37,222 bases of DNA from a virus. Shown here one piece after another: positions 29,003-35,602 of the stretch. The translations under genes and the position numbers were made by a program. The DNA is taken from IMG/VR virus record IMGVR_UViG_3300006999_000188, positions 1-37,222 of that record; one strand, written 5' to 3'. The notes beneath the pieces were generated by a model. The model was not told where the DNA came from, did not search any database, and worked only from the letters and a program-made list of their open reading frames with translations. Numbering within the stretch: the first letter of the stretch is position 1; each line of letters starts with the position of its first letter.

Positions 29003-29036
29003 CTTCTCACCGGCTTTTAGGCGTCCCGGTGAAAAG
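29003..29036. other. 11-bp stem-loop
   Basis: CTTCTCACCGG (29003-29013) pairs with CCGGTGAAAAG (29026-29036) with one G-U pair and a 12-base loop. T-rich sequence follows on the plus side (ATCTTTTACG). It could be a terminator for plus-strand transcripts or a leader structure of the minus-strand regulator. Confidence 0.5.
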
Positions 29037-29067
29037 CAGTTATCTTTTACGACGACGACACACCCGG

Positions 29068-29086
29068 TTAGTTTGTCGTTAACTAT
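29068..29086. promoter_or_regulatory. 19-bp dyad operator candidate, copy C
   Basis: TTAGTT-TGTCGTT-AACTAT, merging on the plus strand with a TATA-like AACTATAAGG. A start about 25 bp on would fall at ATG 29112. Confidence 0.6.
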
Positions 29087-29301
29087 AAGGTCCCGTACGC
29101 GTATGGTGAGCATGCAACGGGTCAGGAAGCCGGCGGACACGCGCCCGCTTGGGACTCGGCGACCCGGGAACCCCCGCGCGAAAGCCACGGGGACTGCCCG
29201 CGCCGAAGATGACCAACGCGCGTCAACCGCCTCCTGTTCGGTAACTCGGGTTCGCTCCCGTCTCGGAAGAAGTTCGCCGCCGACGCGGGACGGTAACGCG
29301 C

Positions 29302-29309
29302 TATTTATA
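29302..29309 (+). promoter_or_regulatory. TATA box of a possible non-coding RNA
   Basis: TATTTATA within GCGCTATTTATACCGG, one of the best archaeal TATA-like sites in the window. No gene starts within 250 bases downstream; the predicted start is near 29332. Confidence 0.5.
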
Positions 29310-29315
29310 CCGGCA

Positions 29316-29525
29316 GGCGAGGGTGAAAGCCCGACGCCGTAACGGAGCGCCCAGGAATGACGCCCCCGACCACCGAGGAGTGACGGGGCCGACCGCCGTA
29401 ATCGCGCTCGGGAGCGGGGGCAGAACCCGCACGAAACCACCAGTACAGTTCTACGACTACCCGACTTCCCCGAAGTCGGCTGACCCGTCGCCGCGACCAG
29501 CTCGCGACGGCGGGGTCGAACTACG
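29316..29525 (+). ncRNA. Candidate structured RNA
   Basis: Hairpins: GGCGAGGGTGAAAGCCCGACGCC (two helices with a GAAA loop; arms GGCG/CGCC and GGGT/GCCC), GCGGG-GGCAGAA-CCCGC (29416-29432 region), CCGACTTC-CCC-GAAGTCGG (29461-29479) and CCGTCG...CGACGG (29485-29510). With a TATA box close to the first hairpin and no coding frame, this may be an RNA gene or long leader. No known RNA family was recognised. Confidence 0.3.
29480..29521. repeat. 40-bp hairpin repeat, copy 1
   Basis: The last 20 bases (29502-29521) are identical to 30701-30720, and the first half is similar. Both copies keep the stem CCGTCG/CGACGG. Confidence 0.75.
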
Positions 29526-29582
29526 GGGAAACCGAAGCCGAGGCGAACGCGTCCCACGAGTGGACGCGCGACGCCTCCACAC

Positions 29583-29601
29583 TTAGTTAATTCCGACCTA
29601 A
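29583..29601. promoter_or_regulatory. 19-bp dyad operator candidate, copy D
   Basis: TTAGTT-AATTCCG-ACCTAA ends six bases before the ATG at 29608. The A/T-rich left half could act as promoter element, so binding would block initiation. Confidence 0.6.
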
Positions 29602-29607
29602 CCACCG

Positions 29608-29931
29608 ATGAGTACGAAACAACTCACTCCCGACCACGAAACCGAATCGCTCGAAGACCGAACGAACGACCTGATGCACGCGCTCGCCGACGGCGAGATC
29701 GACGCCGCGAACATCTCCGCCGACCGCATCGGCGGCGGCCTGATGGCGGTCGAGTTCCGCCTCGACGACGTCGAGCAGCGCGGGAACGTCAAGGCGCTCG
29801 CCCGCCAGTTCGGGTTCGGCGAAGCCGACTTCTCCTCGAACCGCGAGCGCACCTGGAGTCGCCCCGGACGCGTCGGCTACGTTCCGACGTCCGCGAACGT
29901 CCGACTGGTCGCGCCGCGCGGGGGCTGGTAA
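29608..29931 (+). CDS. Early protein, unknown
   Basis: 107 residues, starting MSTKQLTPDHETESLEDRTN. Folded part: LMHALADGEIDAANISADRI, LMAVEFRLDDVEQRGNVKAL, then ARQFGFGEADFSSNRERTWS, and the end VGYVPTSANVRLVAPRGGW. Mixed alpha/beta with no catalytic motif that I recognise. First gene of the second plus-strand run, led by dyad copy D only a few bases upstream, so it may be among the first regulated early genes. It is followed after one base by the next gene. Confidence 0.7.
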   Translation: MSTKQLTPDHETESLEDRTNDLMHALADGEIDAANISADRIGGGLMAVEFRLDDVEQRGNVKALARQFGFGEADFSSNRERTWSRPGRVGYVPTSANVRLVAPRGGW

Positions 29932-29932
29932 G

Positions 29933-30337
29933 ATGTCCTCGACGTCCCGAACGCCCGACGGGGGCAACGAGTACACCGACCCGCTCGACTCCCCGGACGG
30001 CTACGAGTCCCACCGCGAGCGCGCCGACGACGTCTGGACGCACCGCGAGACGGGCCTGGAGGTCCGCGTCGCGAAGAACGCGCGCCCGGACCAGATGCAC
30101 ACGCCCGAGACGTCGAAGCGAATGGAGGGGTTCGAGTCGAAGGTCCGGGGCGGCCCGGAGAACGTCGCCGAACCGCTCAGCGCGAACGACCTCGGGAACC
30201 GCCCCGGCCAGCGCGAGGTCGTCGAGGAGTTCATGGCCGCGTTCCCCGACGGCGAGTACGTCCCCGAGATACCCGAGTCCGCCTGGGACTGGGGCCGCGT
30301 CCGCTGGCGCGACGTCGCCGGCGAGGAGGACGACTGA
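29933..30337 (+). CDS. Early protein, unknown
   Basis: 134 residues, starting MSSTSRTPDGGNEYTDPLDS. Motif-like parts: HRERADDVWTHRETGLEVRV, ARPDQMHTPETSKRMEGFES, and near the end AAFPDGEYVPEIPESAWDWG. Composition acidic, with a Trp-rich end. Its stop TGA overlaps the next ATG (30337). I see no membrane segment or metal ligands. Function unknown. Confidence 0.7.
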   Translation: MSSTSRTPDGGNEYTDPLDSPDGYESHRERADDVWTHRETGLEVRVAKNARPDQMHTPETSKRMEGFESKVRGGPENVAEPLSANDLGNRPGQREVVEEFMAAFPDGEYVPEIPESAWDWGRVRWRDVAGEEDD

Positions 30338-30480
30338 TGGCGAACGTCGAAGTCTGGTACGACGAGTCCATCGGGAAGGTCCGTATCGCGTCGACGCCGG
30401 GCGGGGACGCCCTCGACGCGGAGGCCGCCCGGGAGTTCCGGGACGAACTCGACGCCGCCATCGCGGAGGCCGACCGATGA
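30337..30480 (+). CDS. Small early protein, unknown
   Basis: 47 residues from ATG 30337 to TGA 30478-30480, with ATGA overlaps at both ends, which strongly support it. It reads MANVEVWYDESIGKVRIAST, then a helix, AAREFRDELDAAIAEADR. Two strands and one helix: a minimal alpha/beta protein. No family recognised. Confidence 0.7.
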   Translation: MANVEVWYDESIGKVRIASTPGGDALDAEAAREFRDELDAAIAEADR

Positions 30481-30659
30481 AAACCGGGTCGGAGGCGTTC
30501 GAGGCGCAGAACCGCGCGCCCGGTCACCGGATGACGTACCCGACCCGGGAGAAGCACTGCCCGGACTGCGACGACGTCGTCGACGCGGAGCGAACCGGGA
30601 ACGGCACCCCGGGGAACGGGCGCGAGTACGAGTGCCCGGACTGCGGCGCGACGTTCTGA
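30477..30659 (+). CDS. Zinc-ribbon protein
   Basis: 60 residues. CPDCDDVVDAERTGNGTPGN with CPDC at about 28-31 and ECPDCGATF with CPDC at about 53-56 form a complete zinc ribbon at the C-terminus, a common nucleic-acid-binding module. ATG overlaps the previous stop. The last gene before an 80-base gap with a T-rich stretch and hairpin. Likely an accessory regulator. The short N-terminal part has no clear structure. Confidence 0.75.
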   Translation: MKTGSEAFEAQNRAPGHRMTYPTREKHCPDCDDVVDAERTGNGTPGNGREYECPDCGATF

Positions 30660-30740
30660 GCGACCCCCTCTTTTCGCGGCTTACCCGTCGGCGCGAGCGG
30701 TCGCGACGGCGGGGTCGAACGAACCGAGGGACCCGAGACG
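30660..30740 (+). promoter_or_regulatory. Gap with T tract and hairpin repeat, possible terminator/promoter
   Basis: CCCCTCTTTTCG (30664-30675) could end transcription of the upstream genes. The hairpin repeat copy 2 follows (30680-30720), then an HTH gene. Confidence 0.35.
30680..30720. repeat. 40-bp hairpin repeat, copy 2
   Basis: Similar to 29480-29521; 30701-30720 is identical to 29502-29521. The stem CCGTCG (30685-30690)/CGACGG (30704-30709) is retained although the loop differs. Confidence 0.75.
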
Positions 30741-31073
30741 ATGGAAAGCAAACCACCCGATATGACGAAGAAAGACCGGATTCGCGAGGCCGTATTCGAG
30801 TCGCCGTGGGCGACCCAGCAGGAGATCGCCGATGACGTCGGCGCGTCCCGCTCGACGGTCGCCGACGTCGTCTCCGAACGCCCGGAACTCCAGCAAGTCC
30901 GGCAGGCGTTCCGCGAGGGCTTCGAGCTCGACGCGACCGAGGGCAACCTCGAACGCCTCGCCGCGATGGACGGGGTTCCCGGCGCGGTCGCGACTCGCCT
31001 CCGCGAGTCCGCCGACGCCGACGACCTCGACGGCATCCGCATCGACCTCCGAGTAACGAAACCTGACACCTGA
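30741..31073 (+). CDS. HTH protein
   Basis: 110 residues; ATG 30762 (MTKKDRIREAVFESPWATQQ) is an alternative start. The HTH spans about 10-45: TQQEIADDVGASRSTVADVV ('T.qEIA..vg.S.sTV..vv'), then SERPELQQVRQAFREGFELD. The C-terminal half is helical and acidic. It resembles small phage regulators that use a single HTH of winged type. It follows the hairpin repeat and leads the next run of early genes, with the next ATG one base after its stop. Probably a transcription regulator or DNA-binding accessory factor. Confidence 0.8.
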   Translation: MESKPPDMTKKDRIREAVFESPWATQQEIADDVGASRSTVADVVSERPELQQVRQAFREGFELDATEGNLERLAAMDGVPGAVATRLRESADADDLDGIRIDLRVTKPDT

Positions 31074-31074
31074 C

Positions 31075-31725
31075 ATGAGTGACTCCGACGAACTCGGCGA
31101 CTTCGCCGAGCACGAAGACGAACCCGAACCGACTCCTGAACAGAACGCGGACCCGGTCGACCCGCTCGCCGACGACTTCGAGATCGGCGACCCCGTCGTC
31201 GACCTCGCGAACGGGCGGAACATGGTCGTCGTCGACCGGGCCGCCGACCGCTCGGACGACTGGACCGAGGCGAACGGCTACGACCTCCTGGGGAACACCG
31301 GGAACGACCGGCTGCGCGCTCGCGCGGCGGACCCCGTGTTCACCTGCGTGTACGTCGCGAGCGTCGGGAGCGAACCGTCGAAGACGTACGACTTCCCGTC
31401 CGCGCGTCTCGGGCGGCCCCGGTACGAGAACGCCGGCGACGACGTCCACCGCGTCTACCAGCTCGTCGCGCGCGACATCCTCGACCGGATGTTCCAGAAG
31501 GCGTTCGAGACGGCGGGAGATGAGGAGTGGGGCGGCATCCCGCCGGTCGACGTCCTCGAAACGCTCGCGCGGTTCGCCGACCTCGACGACGACGTCGTCG
31601 ACGAAGCCTTCGAGATGGCGGACGCCGAGGTGAACTTCCCGCCCGAAGACGCCGAGGAGTCGAACGCCCACGCGTCCCGCGTCGCCGAACAACTCGCGAT
31701 GGCGGACGACGACGATGGGAGATGA
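31075..31725 (+). CDS. Early acidic protein, unknown
   Basis: 216 residues. A disordered start (MSDSDELGDFAEHEDEPEPT) leads to a beta-rich core: DFEIGDPVVDLANGRNMVVV, TEANGYDLLGNTGNDRLRAR, VFTCVYVASVGSEPSKTYDF, SARLGRPRYENAGDDVHRVY. The C-terminal third is helical (QLVARDILDRMFQKAFETAG, DVLETLARFADLDDDVVDEA). Haloarchaeal viruses and proviruses often carry such proteins, but I know no function. The end overlaps the next gene start (31715). Confidence 0.75.
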   Translation: MSDSDELGDFAEHEDEPEPTPEQNADPVDPLADDFEIGDPVVDLANGRNMVVVDRAADRSDDWTEANGYDLLGNTGNDRLRARAADPVFTCVYVASVGSEPSKTYDFPSARLGRPRYENAGDDVHRVYQLVARDILDRMFQKAFETAGDEEWGGIPPVDVLETLARFADLDDDVVDEAFEMADAEVNFPPEDAEESNAHASRVAEQLAMADDDDGR

Positions 31726-32116
31726 CGACCGGCTGTCCTGGCGGGAACTCCAGCGCCGCGCGCTCCTCGCCGGGATACCCGCGACGCTCCCGCGCGATGA
31801 GCTCGAGGAACGCCTCGGCATCGACGACGAAGACGACGTCGAGGAACCGACCCCGGTTCCGGACGGTGGGACGGCGGCGGCGACGGCGGACGCCGACGTC
31901 GACCCGATGGCGCGCCTCAACGCGGCCCGCGAGGAGATACGCGCCGCGTTCGCCGACCTGGACGACGACGATGGCACCATCCGCGTTCGCGACGACGTCT
32001 TCGTCAGCGCGCACGGGGACTCGGTCGCCGTCGAGATCGACGGGAGTCCGTACGAGTTCGACCGGGAGTTCGCGACGCTCCTCGGGATGTGCGTGTACGT
32101 CGCCGCTGCGAGGTAG
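31715..32116 (+). CDS. Early protein with SAP-like N-terminus
   Basis: 133 residues. The N-terminal part (LSWRELQRRALLAGIPATLP, then RDELEERLGI) has the shape of a short SAP/HeH-like helix pair ('L..Lk..A...Gip..l.rdeLe..L'). An acidic linker is followed by a helix-strand part (ARLNAAREEIRAAFADLDDD, VAVEIDGSPYEFDREFATLL). Possibly DNA-associated. Overlaps the previous gene by 11 bases. Confidence 0.65.
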   Translation: MGDDDRLSWRELQRRALLAGIPATLPRDELEERLGIDDEDDVEEPTPVPDGGTAAATADADVDPMARLNAAREEIRAAFADLDDDDGTIRVRDDVFVSAHGDSVAVEIDGSPYEFDREFATLLGMCVYVAAAR

Positions 32117-32120
32117 CCCG

Positions 32121-32423
32121 ATGGCAGTTGAACCGACCACCGACGGCGACGGCGAGGTCGAGGGGCCGGACCCCGACGACGGCGACGCCGACGGGGAGAC
32201 GAAAACCCTCGCGAACTCGCAGGCGGAGGCGGTCGTTCTTCGCGACCAGGAACTCCGCGAGCAGGTCGACGACGTCCTCCGCGACCTGGAGGCCGACGCC
32301 CGGGACGACCCGGCGCGGCTTCCCGAGGACCGCCTTGACGCGCTCGACGACGCCATCGCGGAACTGATGCTGTTCTCGAAGGACCTTCGCGACCTCGAAG
32401 GCCGGGGGGACGATGCGGCCTAA
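32121..32423 (+). CDS. Small acidic helical protein, unknown
   Basis: 100 residues from ATG 32121 (MAVEPTTDGDGEVEGPDPDD). The rest is predicted to be helical, with heptad-like spacing: LANSQAEAVVLRDQELREQV, DDVLRDLEADARDDPARLPE, DALDDAIAELMLFSKDLRDL. A coiled-coil dimer is likely. A longer frame upstream is out-of-frame reading of the neighbours. The end overlaps the next ATG (32413). Unknown. Confidence 0.65.
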   Translation: MAVEPTTDGDGEVEGPDPDDGDADGETKTLANSQAEAVVLRDQELREQVDDVLRDLEADARDDPARLPEDRLDALDDAIAELMLFSKDLRDLEGRGDDAA

Positions 32424-32652
32424 GTACGAGCGGTCGTCCCTGGAGGACCGCCGCGAGTTCCTTCGCGACCTCGACGACCGGGATGACGTCGTCCAGACGG
32501 ACTTCACCCGAGACGGCTACCGGACGATCTACGCGCAGTTCGAGGTCGGCCTACACAAACTCGTGCAGTCGAGGGCGGACCGCCTCGGCTACGATATCGA
32601 ACACCTGAACGCCGGGATTTACCGGTTCTCGTACCGCCATACCAGTACTTAG
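32413..32652 (+). CDS. Small early protein, unknown
   Basis: 79 residues, starting MRPKYERSSLEDRREFLRDL. Parts: DVVQTDFTRDGYRTIYAQFE, VGLHKLVQSRADRLGYDIEH, LNAGIYRFSYRHTST. Alternating strands and a helix, more basic and aromatic than its neighbours. Last gene before dyad copy E. Unknown family. Confidence 0.7.
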   Translation: MRPKYERSSLEDRREFLRDLDDRDDVVQTDFTRDGYRTIYAQFEVGLHKLVQSRADRLGYDIEHLNAGIYRFSYRHTST

Positions 32653-32667
32653 TTAACTCAAACCTAA
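32649..32667. promoter_or_regulatory. 19-bp dyad operator candidate, copy E
   Basis: TTAGTT-AACTCAA-ACCTAA ends two bases before ATG 32670 and overlaps the stop of the previous gene. Arrangement nearly identical to copy D, so both downstream genes may share a regulator. Confidence 0.6.
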
Positions 32668-32669
32668 CC

Positions 32670-33143
32670 ATGAAACCGATTCGACGCGGCAGACTCGTGA
32701 CCATCGACGGGACGTTCGGAGTCGACGACCTCGACGACGTCTCGGGACAGAACAGCCTGAACGGACAACCGACCTCGGCGCTGAACGTCCGCGAGCGGGG
32801 GACGCTCCCCTCGGTGATGCGGTACGCCGCCGGCGAAGTCGCCGAACGCGTCGAGGAGCGCGTCGAAGTCACGTCGATCTCCGACGACGGCGACATCTCC
32901 CGCGACCACGTCGACGACGTCGTCGACCGGTACTCGAAGTGGGCCGTCGTCCCCGGCGAGTTCGCCATCGTCTGGGAGGACTTCGCCGCTCGCCACCTGA
33001 TGTACTCGACGCCCATCTGGGACGTCGTCGACGACGTCGTCCTCGACCTCAACGGGTTCCGGGACGACCACCCGGACGCGAACCCGTCGTCGTTCGGCAT
33101 CGGCTACCGAGGCGTCGCCGACGGCGCGACGGCACCCTCGTGA
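32670..33143 (+). CDS. Early protein, unknown
   Basis: 157 residues, starting MKPIRRGRLVTIDGTFGVDD. Distinct parts: NVRERGTLPSVMRYAAGEVA, EVTSISDDGDISRDHVDDVV, DRYSKWAVVPGEFAIVWEDF, HLMYSTPIWDVVDDVVLDLN. Mixed alpha/beta, with no motif recognised. Dyad copy E lies just upstream, so transcription likely starts anew here. Its stop TGA overlaps the next GTG (33140). Confidence 0.7.
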   Translation: MKPIRRGRLVTIDGTFGVDDLDDVSGQNSLNGQPTSALNVRERGTLPSVMRYAAGEVAERVEERVEVTSISDDGDISRDHVDDVVDRYSKWAVVPGEFAIVWEDFAARHLMYSTPIWDVVDDVVLDLNGFRDDHPDANPSSFGIGYRGVADGATAPS

Positions 33144-33361
33144 ACGAGCTCCGGATGACGTACCGCTGGAAGGACGCGAACGACAACACCCGGGGCGTCT
33201 CCGCGTACCTCGCGCGCTCGGGGTACGTCGAGGTGTACGAACCGAAGTTCGAGACTGAGGAGTTCGTCGACTTCGTCCGAGACGAAGTTTACCCGCACCT
33301 GGAGGAAGTCGACGACGAAGACGTCGCCGGCGCGGAAACCGGGGGTGAAGCCGATGCATAG
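33140..33361 (+). CDS. Small protein with GTG start, unknown
   Basis: 73 residues when started at GTG 33140, which overlaps the previous stop (GTGA); ATG 33155 is the alternative. It reads NELRMTYRWKDANDNTRGVS, then AYLARSGYVEVYEPKFETEE and VDFVRDEVYPHLEEVDDED. A short strand-helix protein. No family known to me. Confidence 0.65.
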   Translation: MNELRMTYRWKDANDNTRGVSAYLARSGYVEVYEPKFETEEFVDFVRDEVYPHLEEVDDEDVAGAETGGEADA

Positions 33362-33857
33362 CGCCTCCTACGGCGACTTCCCGAACTACGACGTCCTCAT
33401 CGCGGACGACGCCTCGAAGTTCATCGTCCACGACACCGAGGGCCGCGCGAACGCCAACGGGAAGTGGGACGACTCGGTCGACGGCGTCGACTACCGGTTC
33501 GTCCACGCGTTCGGCCCCGCGTACGTCTTCGAGTCCGTCGTCGTCCACCGCCATCCCGACGGCGAGGAGAACGACTGCACGCAGTACTCCCTCGGGCCGA
33601 ACGACGACAACGTCCTCGCCGACGACCTCCTCGCCGACGACCTCCCCGACGACGTCTCCGCGCTCGTACGCGACGAACTCGGGGTCGCCATCGGGTCGCC
33701 GGTCGCCGCCATCGACATGAACGACCCCGGGAACTCCCGGGTCGCCGACACCGACCCCGCCGACCAGGACGCCGACGCCGAGGACGTCGAACCGCTCGAC
33801 CCCGAGAAGGCCGTCGAGATCGACATCGACGGGACCGGAGGCGAGGGCGATGTTTGA
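33354..33857 (+). CDS. Early protein, unknown
   Basis: 167 residues from ATG 33354 (MHSASYGDFPNYDVLIADDA). GTG 33345 would add three residues. I prefer the ATG because GGGGGTGA (33341-33348) makes a good Shine-Dalgarno match six bases before it. Parts: SKFIVHDTEGRANANGKWDD, VDYRFVHAFGPAYVFESVVV, then an acidic, disordered half. Overlaps the previous gene by eight bases. Unknown. Confidence 0.7.
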   Translation: MHSASYGDFPNYDVLIADDASKFIVHDTEGRANANGKWDDSVDGVDYRFVHAFGPAYVFESVVVHRHPDGEENDCTQYSLGPNDDNVLADDLLADDLPDDVSALVRDELGVAIGSPVAAIDMNDPGNSRVADTDPADQDADAEDVEPLDPEKAVEIDIDGTGGEGDV

Positions 33858-34425
33858 GGCGTTCGCCGAGTCCGTCCGGGGGTTCGCGTACCAGGTGTCG
33901 AAGTCCTTCGAGCACGGCGTCGCCGCTGCTCGCGACGAGTGGAACGTCGCCATCGAACTCGCGCGCTACGACGACGTCGAGACGCTGCGCCTCGACGACC
34001 TGGAGGCGTCGTACGACCACGGCGACGACGGCGCGTACGTCCGCGTCGAGGACGTCGCCGACCACGGCATGGACGCCCCGGCGGTCGCGGTCCGGCTGCC
34101 CCTGGAGGCGGTCGAGGCTGAAGCCGCGAAGCGCGACGACCGGGAGCGCCGGGAGGCTGCGCGGACGGTCGAGACGGTCCCCCGGCAGGACGTCGTCGAG
34201 TCGTTCGACAAGATCGCGGGCGACCTCCGGAACTACGCCGAGGAGACGCGCGAGGACGTTCGCGACCGGACGGGGAAGAAGTACCCGCCGGACGGCCCCG
34301 TGCTCGCCGGGTCGTCGGAGGCGATGTACTACCACGATAACGGCGAGGCGTACGGCTACGAGCAGGCCGCGCGCCGCCTCGAACAGACCGCGCGGTCCCT
34401 CGAACGCGGAGGGCGCGATGAGTAA
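33850..34425 (+). CDS. Early helical protein, unknown
   Basis: 191 residues, starting MFEAFAESVRGFAYQVSKSF, mostly helical. Parts: HGVAAARDEWNVAIELARYD, YDHGDDGAYVRVEDVADHGM, VRLPLEAVEAEAAKRDDRER, VVESFDKIAGDLRNYAEETR, and near the end EAYGYEQAARRLEQTARSLE. The gene overlaps both neighbours (ATG 33850 and stop 34425), directly before the Hjc resolvase gene. No enzyme motif recognised. Confidence 0.7.
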   Translation: MFEAFAESVRGFAYQVSKSFEHGVAAARDEWNVAIELARYDDVETLRLDDLEASYDHGDDGAYVRVEDVADHGMDAPAVAVRLPLEAVEAEAAKRDDRERREAARTVETVPRQDVVESFDKIAGDLRNYAEETREDVRDRTGKKYPPDGPVLAGSSEAMYYHDNGEAYGYEQAARRLEQTARSLERGGRDE

Positions 34426-34879
34426 GTCGAAGGGAGACCGGTACGAGCGGCGTCTGGTCAACTTCTTCGCCGACGCGGGGTACATGGTCATGCGCTCGCC
34501 GAGCTCGGGGAGCGCGACAACGCGCGCCCAGCCCGACGTCTTCGCGCTCCGCGACGGCGAACGGGTCGCCTTCGAGGTGAAGTACGAGGGCAGCGCCGAG
34601 GGCATCGTCTACCTCGACGCCGAGGAAGTCGCCGCGCTCGAACGCTTCGCCGGCGTCGCCGACGCCGTCCCGATGGTCGTCGTCCGGTGGAAGCGCGACG
34701 GCGCGTTCTACCTACTCGACGTCGACGCCCTCGAACGCACCGACGGCGGCGACGGCGAGAACTACCGCGTCACTCGCGACGGTCGCGACCGCGCCGATGT
34801 CGTCCTCGCCGACCCCGAGGTTAAGCGGGGTCACGGGCGAACGGTCGCGGCGGTCGAGAAGACGGGGGTCCTCGGATGA
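34418..34879 (+). CDS. hjc: Archaeal Holliday-junction resolvase (Hjc)
   Basis: 153 residues from ATG 34418; a longer frame upstream is only a shadow. The Hjc nuclease motif is complete: KGDRYERRLVNFF (Glu10), SPSSGSATTRAQPDVFAL (Ser30 and Asp40) and the ExK pair in RVAFEVKYEG (Glu53, Lys55). Then a helix, LDAEEVAALERFAGVADAVP, and a strand, MVVVRWKRDGAFYLLDV, complete the fold. It cuts four-way junctions at recombination and replication intermediates, useful before packaging. The C-terminal 30 residues extend the usual 120-130. ATG overlaps the previous stop; its TGA overlaps the next ATG (34876). Confidence 0.93.
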   Translation: MSKSKGDRYERRLVNFFADAGYMVMRSPSSGSATTRAQPDVFALRDGERVAFEVKYEGSAEGIVYLDAEEVAALERFAGVADAVPMVVVRWKRDGAFYLLDVDALERTDGGDGENYRVTRDGRDRADVVLADPEVKRGHGRTVAAVEKTGVLG

Positions 34880-35262
34880 CCGAGGTCGAGGTCGGCGAGT
34901 ACGACGACCTCCGGGGCGACCGCGTCCTGAACTCGCGCGGGAAGGACATCGTCGTTCGCGAGCTCGCCGACGGCGCGAGCGCGGTCCTCCGCCTCGAAGA
35001 CTGGCTGACCGACGAGAAGTCCTTCGACTCGGTCGACGACGTCCACGTCGACGACCTGTTCCTCGGGCGCGTCATCGCCGACACCGAGAAAGCGTACCTG
35101 TTCACGCAGGAACCCCCGGACGTTCAGGACCCGGACGCGGACGAACCCGGGACGGACTGGGTTCCGAAGTCCCAGGCCCGCGTGTACGTCCCGAAGGACG
35201 GCCAGGACGCCGGCGACATCGACGACTCGACGCCCCAACGGGGGTTGACGGACTTTGGCTAA
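34876..35262 (+). CDS. Early protein, unknown
   Basis: 128 residues, starting MTEVEVGEYDDLRGDRVLNS. Parts: GKDIVVRELADGASAVLRLE, DWLTDEKSFDSVDDVHVDDL, FLGRVIADTEKAYLFTQEPP, WVPKSQARVYVPKDGQDAGD. Beta-rich, with the pattern of a small OB-like or tudor-like protein, but I cannot name it. The 'W-P-KSQ' end recalls single-strand-DNA binding loops only loosely. It overlaps Hjc by four bases and the next TTG start. Confidence 0.7.
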   Translation: MTEVEVGEYDDLRGDRVLNSRGKDIVVRELADGASAVLRLEDWLTDEKSFDSVDDVHVDDLFLGRVIADTEKAYLFTQEPPDVQDPDADEPGTDWVPKSQARVYVPKDGQDAGDIDDSTPQRGLTDFG

Positions 35263-35602
35263 GGCCGCTCCCGGCGACGACGCCGACGCCTGCGACAAGG
35301 ACTCCGGGGAAGACGAGTTCGCCGACCTCGGGTTCGACCCGCACCGCCTCCTGAACGGCGACCGGGTCGTCGTCGACTTCTCCGAGATCGACAGCTACGA
35401 CCGCGAGGGCGAGCGCGTCGCCGGCCTGACGCACCTCGACCTCGACCCCGCCCTCGACCACGTCGGCCCGCGCTTCAAAGCGGTCGTTCCCTACCAGTCG
35501 CGGAACGGCGGCTGGGAGTGCGGCGGCCCTCTCCGCGCGATTCGACCCGTGAGTAGCACCGTCCGCGAGACGACCAGCGACCGCGATTCCTACCAGAAAT
35601 GA
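35255..35602 (+). CDS. Early protein with TTG start, unknown
   Basis: 115 residues from TTG 35255 (translated MAKAAPGDDADACDKDSGED), coupled to the previous stop (35260-35262). No ATG lies in frame near the start. Core: FDPHRLLNGDRVVVDFSEID, SYDREGERVAGLTHLDLDPA, GPRFKAVVPYQSRNGGWECG. Beta-rich. The last codons overlap the next gene by four bases. Function unknown. Confidence 0.65.
   Translation: MAKAAPGDDADACDKDSGEDEFADLGFDPHRLLNGDRVVVDFSEIDSYDREGERVAGLTHLDLDPALDHVGPRFKAVVPYQSRNGGWECGGPLRAIRPVSSTVRETTSDRDSYQK

Larger units (their letters stand above)
28902..29607. other. 706-bp region between divergent regulator and early genes
   Basis: No confident gene. A leaderless 76-residue Arg-rich frame (ATG 29112) is possible but weak. 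It holds a stem-loop (29003-29036), dyad copies C and D (29068-29086, 29583-29601), a good TATA box (29302-29309) and several hairpins (29316-29521), so regulatory DNA and perhaps a structured RNA. Confidence 0.5.

Noticed and set aside
29112-29342. Leaderless plus-strand frame of 76 codons behind dyad C
   Set aside because: The TATA spacing fits (about 25 bp to ATG 29112), but the protein is Arg/Pro/Thr-rich without any family resemblance, so it is not called as a gene.
28973-29605. Minus-strand frame of 210 codons
   Set aside because: Arg/Ser/Gly-rich, not acidic, no domain, and it covers dyads, TATA box and hairpins. Treated as non-coding.
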